Shown piece after piece: positions 6,078-8,061 of a DNA stretch of 8,061 bases. Numbering within the stretch: the stretch's first letter is position 1; every line of letters begins with the position of its first letter. Under the pieces are notes generated by a model that saw only the letters and a program-made list of their open reading frames with translations, made no database searches and was not told where the DNA came from. Source of the DNA: Streptomyces speibonae (GTDB taxonomy: Bacteria; Actinomycetota; Actinomycetes; Streptomycetales; Streptomycetaceae); the NCBI GenBank assembly GCA_000715605.1, contig KL568554.1:89214-97274 (forward strand), in the 5' to 3' direction. The position numbers were made by a program, and so were the translations under genes.

Positions 6078-6488
6078 ATGAGGGGAGCAAGGGACGTGCG
6101 CACGCACTTACCCGGGCACCGCGGCGACCGGGGCCAGGTCACCGTCGAGTTCCTCGGCATGACCCCGACGATCCTCGTGACGCTGGTGGTCCTGTGGCAG
6201 CTCGTGCTCGTGGGGTACACGTTCACGCTCGCGGGGAATGCTGCGGACGAGGCGGTACGGGCGGCGACCGCGACGGCACCGGGCGGACGCCAGGGCGCCT
6301 GCCAGGAGGCCGGTCTGGACAAGCTGTCGGGAGCGTGGGCGGGGGGAGCGAGCGTGAACTGTGCGACGGCGGGCGGCTTCGTCACGGCCGACGTGAAGCT
6401 GAACGTCCCCATCCTCTTCCCCGGCACCGTCTCCTTCCCCTTCACCGTGCGGGGCCACGCGGGCGCCGTCGAGGAGGAGGTGGACTGA
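6078..6488 (+). CDS. TadE-like pseudopilin (first of two)
   Basis: Small membrane protein of 136 residues of the TadE/pseudopilin type, likely a minor component of the Tad fibre or apparatus. A short basic leader ends at RGDRG (15-19). It is followed by QVTVEF, which places Glu24 at +5 of a prepilin-type G|Q cleavage site, and then by a hydrophobic helix (about 25-52). The remainder (about 53-136) would lie outside the membrane and contains two Cys (in QGAC and VNCA) that could form a disulfide. TadE and TadF are cleaved by the TadV peptidase in Aggregatibacter; no TadV is in this window. ATG at 6078 has GAGGGGAG 8 bases upstream. GTG at 6096 also has a good site (GGGGAG, 8 bases) and would drop six residues. 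It starts 19 bases after tadZ, and its stop lies 1 base before the next start. Confidence 0.88.
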   Translation: MRGARDVRTHLPGHRGDRGQVTVEFLGMTPTILVTLVVLWQLVLVGYTFTLAGNAADEAVRAATATAPGGRQGACQEAGLDKLSGAWAGGASVNCATAGGFVTADVKLNVPILFPGTVSFPFTVRGHAGAVEEEVD

Positions 6489-6489
6489 C

Positions 6490-6858
6490 ATGCCGTACGG
6501 GCGCATCCGGCACCGGCGGCACGGCGACCGCGGCCAGGCGGCCCTCGAATACCTGGGCTTCCTCCCCATTCTGATCCTCGTCGCCATGGCCGCCGTACAG
6601 CTCGGCCTGGTCGCCTACACCGCCCAGCAGGCGGGCACCGCCGCGCGGGCGGGAGCGCGCAGCGCGTCGCTGGACGAGGGCGCCCAGGGCGCCTGCACGG
6701 CCGCCGTCAGCAGCTGGCTGGCCGACGGCACCGCCTGCGGGGAGGCCCGGGGCGGCGACGAGGTCACCGTCACCGCCACGGTCGACATCCCGTCGATCGT
6801 CCCGGGCTGGGACTTCGGGCCCGCCAGCAGGAGCGCCACGATGCCGATGGACCACTGA
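6490..6858 (+). CDS. TadE-like pseudopilin (second of two)
   Basis: A 122-residue paralogue of the preceding gene with the same layout. A basic leader (PYGRIRHRRHGDRG, 2-15) is followed by a prepilin-type site G15|Q16, with Glu20 at +5 and Tyr21 at +6 (QAALEY, as in the Flp EY motif). A hydrophobic helix (about 22-45) follows, then a small exported domain with two Cys (QGAC and TACG) and a C-terminal strand region (VTVTATVDIPSIVPGW). GGAGG (6476-6480) lies 9 bases before ATG at 6490, and the start is 1 base after the previous stop, so translation is probably coupled. It is probably a minor pilin or pseudopilin. Because no separate Flp gene is visible it might be the structural subunit, but it is longer than typical Flp pilins and ends in a domain, so TadE-like is the better call. 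A 45-base purine-rich gap separates it from tadA. Confidence 0.88.
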   Translation: MPYGRIRHRRHGDRGQAALEYLGFLPILILVAMAAVQLGLVAYTAQQAGTAARAGARSASLDEGAQGACTAAVSSWLADGTACGEARGGDEVTVTATVDIPSIVPGWDFGPASRSATMPMDH

Positions 6859-6903
6859 GACAGCCGGAAGAGGACGACACCGAGGACGAGGAGCGCGCCA
6901 CCC

Positions 6904-8061
6904 ATGAGCCTGCGGGCACGCATCAACTCCCCCGAGGAGACGACCGGCCGGGGCGAGGACTCCCGCCTGGTCGCCTCCTACCGGGCCAAGCTCCTGGAGG
7001 AGATCGACCTCGCGGAGATGAGTTCGCTGGCCGCGGCCGAACGCCGGGTCCGGCTGGAGCGCGTCCTCGGCCACATCATCAGCCGCGAGGGCCCGGTCCT
7101 GTCGACCGTCGAACGCTCCCAGCTGATCCGCCGCGTCGTCGACGAGGCACTGGGCCTGGGCATCCTGGAGCCGCTGCTGGAGGACGCGTCGATCACCGAG
7201 ATCATGGTGAACGGCCCCGACGCGATCTTCGTCGAGCGCGGCGGCCGGGTGGAGCAGCTCCCCCTGCGGTTCGCCTCCCACGACCAGCTGATGCAGACGA
7301 TCGAACGCATCGTCTCCACCGTCAACCGCCGCGTCGACGAGTCCAACCCGATGGTCGACGCCCGCCTCCCCTCCGGCGAGCGCGTCAACGTCATCATCCC
7401 GCCGCTCTCCCTGACCGGCGCCACCCTCACCATCCGCCGCTTCCCGCGCTCCTTCACCCTCCAGGAGCTCATCGGCCTCGGCTCGCTCGACGAACACATG
7501 CTGTACCTGCTCGCCGGGCTGGTGCAGGCACGCTTCAACGTCATCGTGTCGGGCGCGACCGGCACCGGGAAGACGACTCTCCTCAACGCCCTGTCCGGAC
7601 TGATCCCCGAGGGCGAACGCATCATCACCATCGAGGACTCCGCCGAACTCCAGCTCCAGCAGCCGCACGTCGTCCGCCTGGAGTCCCGCCCGCCCAACGT
7701 CGAGGGCAAGGGCCGGGTCACCATCCGCGACCTGGTCCGCAACTCCCTGCGGATGCGCCCCGACCGTATCGTCGTCGGTGAGGTCCGCGGCGGCGAGTCC
7801 CTCGACATGCTCCAGGCCATGTCCACCGGCCACGACGGCTCCCTCGCCACCGTCCACGCCAACAGCGCCGAGGACGCGCTGACGCGGTTGCAGACCCTCG
7901 CCTCCATGTCCGACGTCGAGATCCCCTTCGTCGCCCTGCACGACCAGATCAACAGCGCCGTCGACGTGATCGTCCAGCTCACCCGCTTCGCCGACGGCGC
8001 CCGCCGCATCACCGAGATCGCCCTGCTGGAGAGCCACGGCGGCGAACCGTACCGGCTGGGC
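6904..8061 (+). CDS. tadA: TadA/CpaF family type II/IV secretion ATPase, C-terminus missing
   Basis: Cytoplasmic hexameric ATPase that powers Tad pilus assembly. The visible 386 residues include the N-terminal helical region (about 20-95) and the N-terminal ATPase subdomain, with ITEIMVNGP (97-105) and the arginine-containing VNRRVDESNPMVDARLPSGE (140-159). The catalytic core has Walker A GATGTGKTT (217-225, Lys223), Asp box TIEDSAEL (242-249), Walker B DRIVVGEVRGGE (287-298, Glu293) and His box GHDGSLATVHAN (309-320, His310 and His318). All motifs are intact. The family is usually 400-480 residues, so only the C-terminal end lies beyond the window. ATG at 6904 has GAGGAG (6888-6893) 10 bases upstream. 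As the fifth cpa/tad gene or sixth plus-strand gene in line, with tadB/tadC expected next, it confirms the locus as Tad rather than a general ParA/SAF cluster. Confidence 0.95.
   Translation, partial: MSLRARINSPEETTGRGEDSRLVASYRAKLLEEIDLAEMSSLAAAERRVRLERVLGHIISREGPVLSTVERSQLIRRVVDEALGLGILEPLLEDASITEIMVNGPDAIFVERGGRVEQLPLRFASHDQLMQTIERIVSTVNRRVDESNPMVDARLPSGERVNVIIPPLSLTGATLTIRRFPRSFTLQELIGLGSLDEHMLYLLAGLVQARFNVIVSGATGTGKTTLLNALSGLIPEGERIITIEDSAELQLQQPHVVRLESRPPNVEGKGRVTIRDLVRNSLRMRPDRIVVGEVRGGESLDMLQAMSTGHDGSLATVHANSAEDALTRLQTLASMSDVEIPFVALHDQINSAVDVIVQLTRFADGARRITEIALLESHGGEPYRLG

Noticed and set aside
3998..6445. An 815-residue open frame on the minus strand opposite cpaB, tadZ and the first TadE-like gene
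   Set aside because: It is rich in Gly, Asp, Val and Gln with no domain, and it is the antisense of well-recognised proteins. Long antisense frames are expected in high-GC coding DNA.
6859..6903. A purine-rich gap that in another frame reads as an acidic tail (EEDDTEDEER), considered as a frameshifted extension of the second TadE-like protein
   Set aside because: The TadE-like protein already ends in a plausible way, and the gap supplies the tadA ribosome binding site. There is no evidence for a frameshift from one sequence.
6615..6926. A short minus-strand frame whose start reads like a membrane helix (GGALLVLGVVLF, then IGIVALLLAG)
   Set aside because: The hydrophobic look comes from complementing the GAC/GAG-rich spacer and the end of the TadE-like gene. 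It has no convincing ribosome binding site and overlaps two sound plus-strand genes.
6442..8037. A 531-residue open frame on the minus strand opposite the second TadE-like gene and tadA
   Set aside because: It has Asp/Gly/Val-rich shadow composition, and the plus strand encodes an intact TadA ATPase with every motif.

Overview
The window is high-GC DNA with strong G/C bias at third codon positions, GTG starts, Streptomyces-style protein families (a Hanks-type kinase, a secreted modular chitinase, an actinobacterial Tad locus) and a chitinase promoter carrying the GGTCCAGACC direct repeats known from streptomycete chitinase genes. A Streptomyces or close relative is the best reading. The first 16 bases match the 3' part of the Nextera transposase mosaic end, so the window begins at a contig edge with untrimmed adapter rather than true genomic sequence.

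Left part (17-2850), minus strand: a serine/threonine protein kinase whose catalytic domain is complete but whose C-terminal region is cut off by the contig end; a strong 14-bp hairpin between the genes, just past the chitinase stop codon; and a secreted GH18 chitinase (signal peptide, carbohydrate-binding beta-sandwich, FnIII, catalytic domain). The chitinase has a perfect -35 hexamer TTGACA flanked by two GGTCCAGACC repeats. These are the expected operators of the GlcNAc-responsive repressor DasR.

Middle (2850-3162): a divergent intergenic region of about 310 bases with no convincing gene. It holds a -10-like TACAGT, several short repeats and inverted repeats, and a clear ribosome binding site for the first plus-strand gene.

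Right part (3163-8061), plus strand: the start of a Tad (tight adherence, type IVc pilus-like) locus. In order it has an unrecognised 283-residue protein ending in a CxxC-x8-CxxC zinc-ribbon-like module, CpaB/RcpC, a TadZ/CpaE-like ParA-family ATPase with a degenerate phosphate-binding loop and a receiver-like N-terminus lacking the phospho-acceptor Asp, two tandem TadE-like pseudopilins with G|QxxxE prepilin-type sites, and the TadA/CpaF secretion ATPase running off the window. The genes from cpaB onward are closely packed (1 to 45 bases apart) and probably form one operon. TadZ would position the apparatus, TadA would power assembly, CpaB would sit in the envelope, and the TadE-like proteins would be processed membrane or fibre components. 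The platform proteins TadB/TadC, prepilin peptidase TadV and any Flp major pilin are not in the window and would have to lie downstream or elsewhere.

No radically new system is evident. The points most worth following are the uncharacterised zinc-ribbon protein heading the Tad locus, the degenerate TadZ nucleotide-binding loop, and the pair of short TadE-like proteins with a shared cysteine pair and prepilin-type cleavage site.
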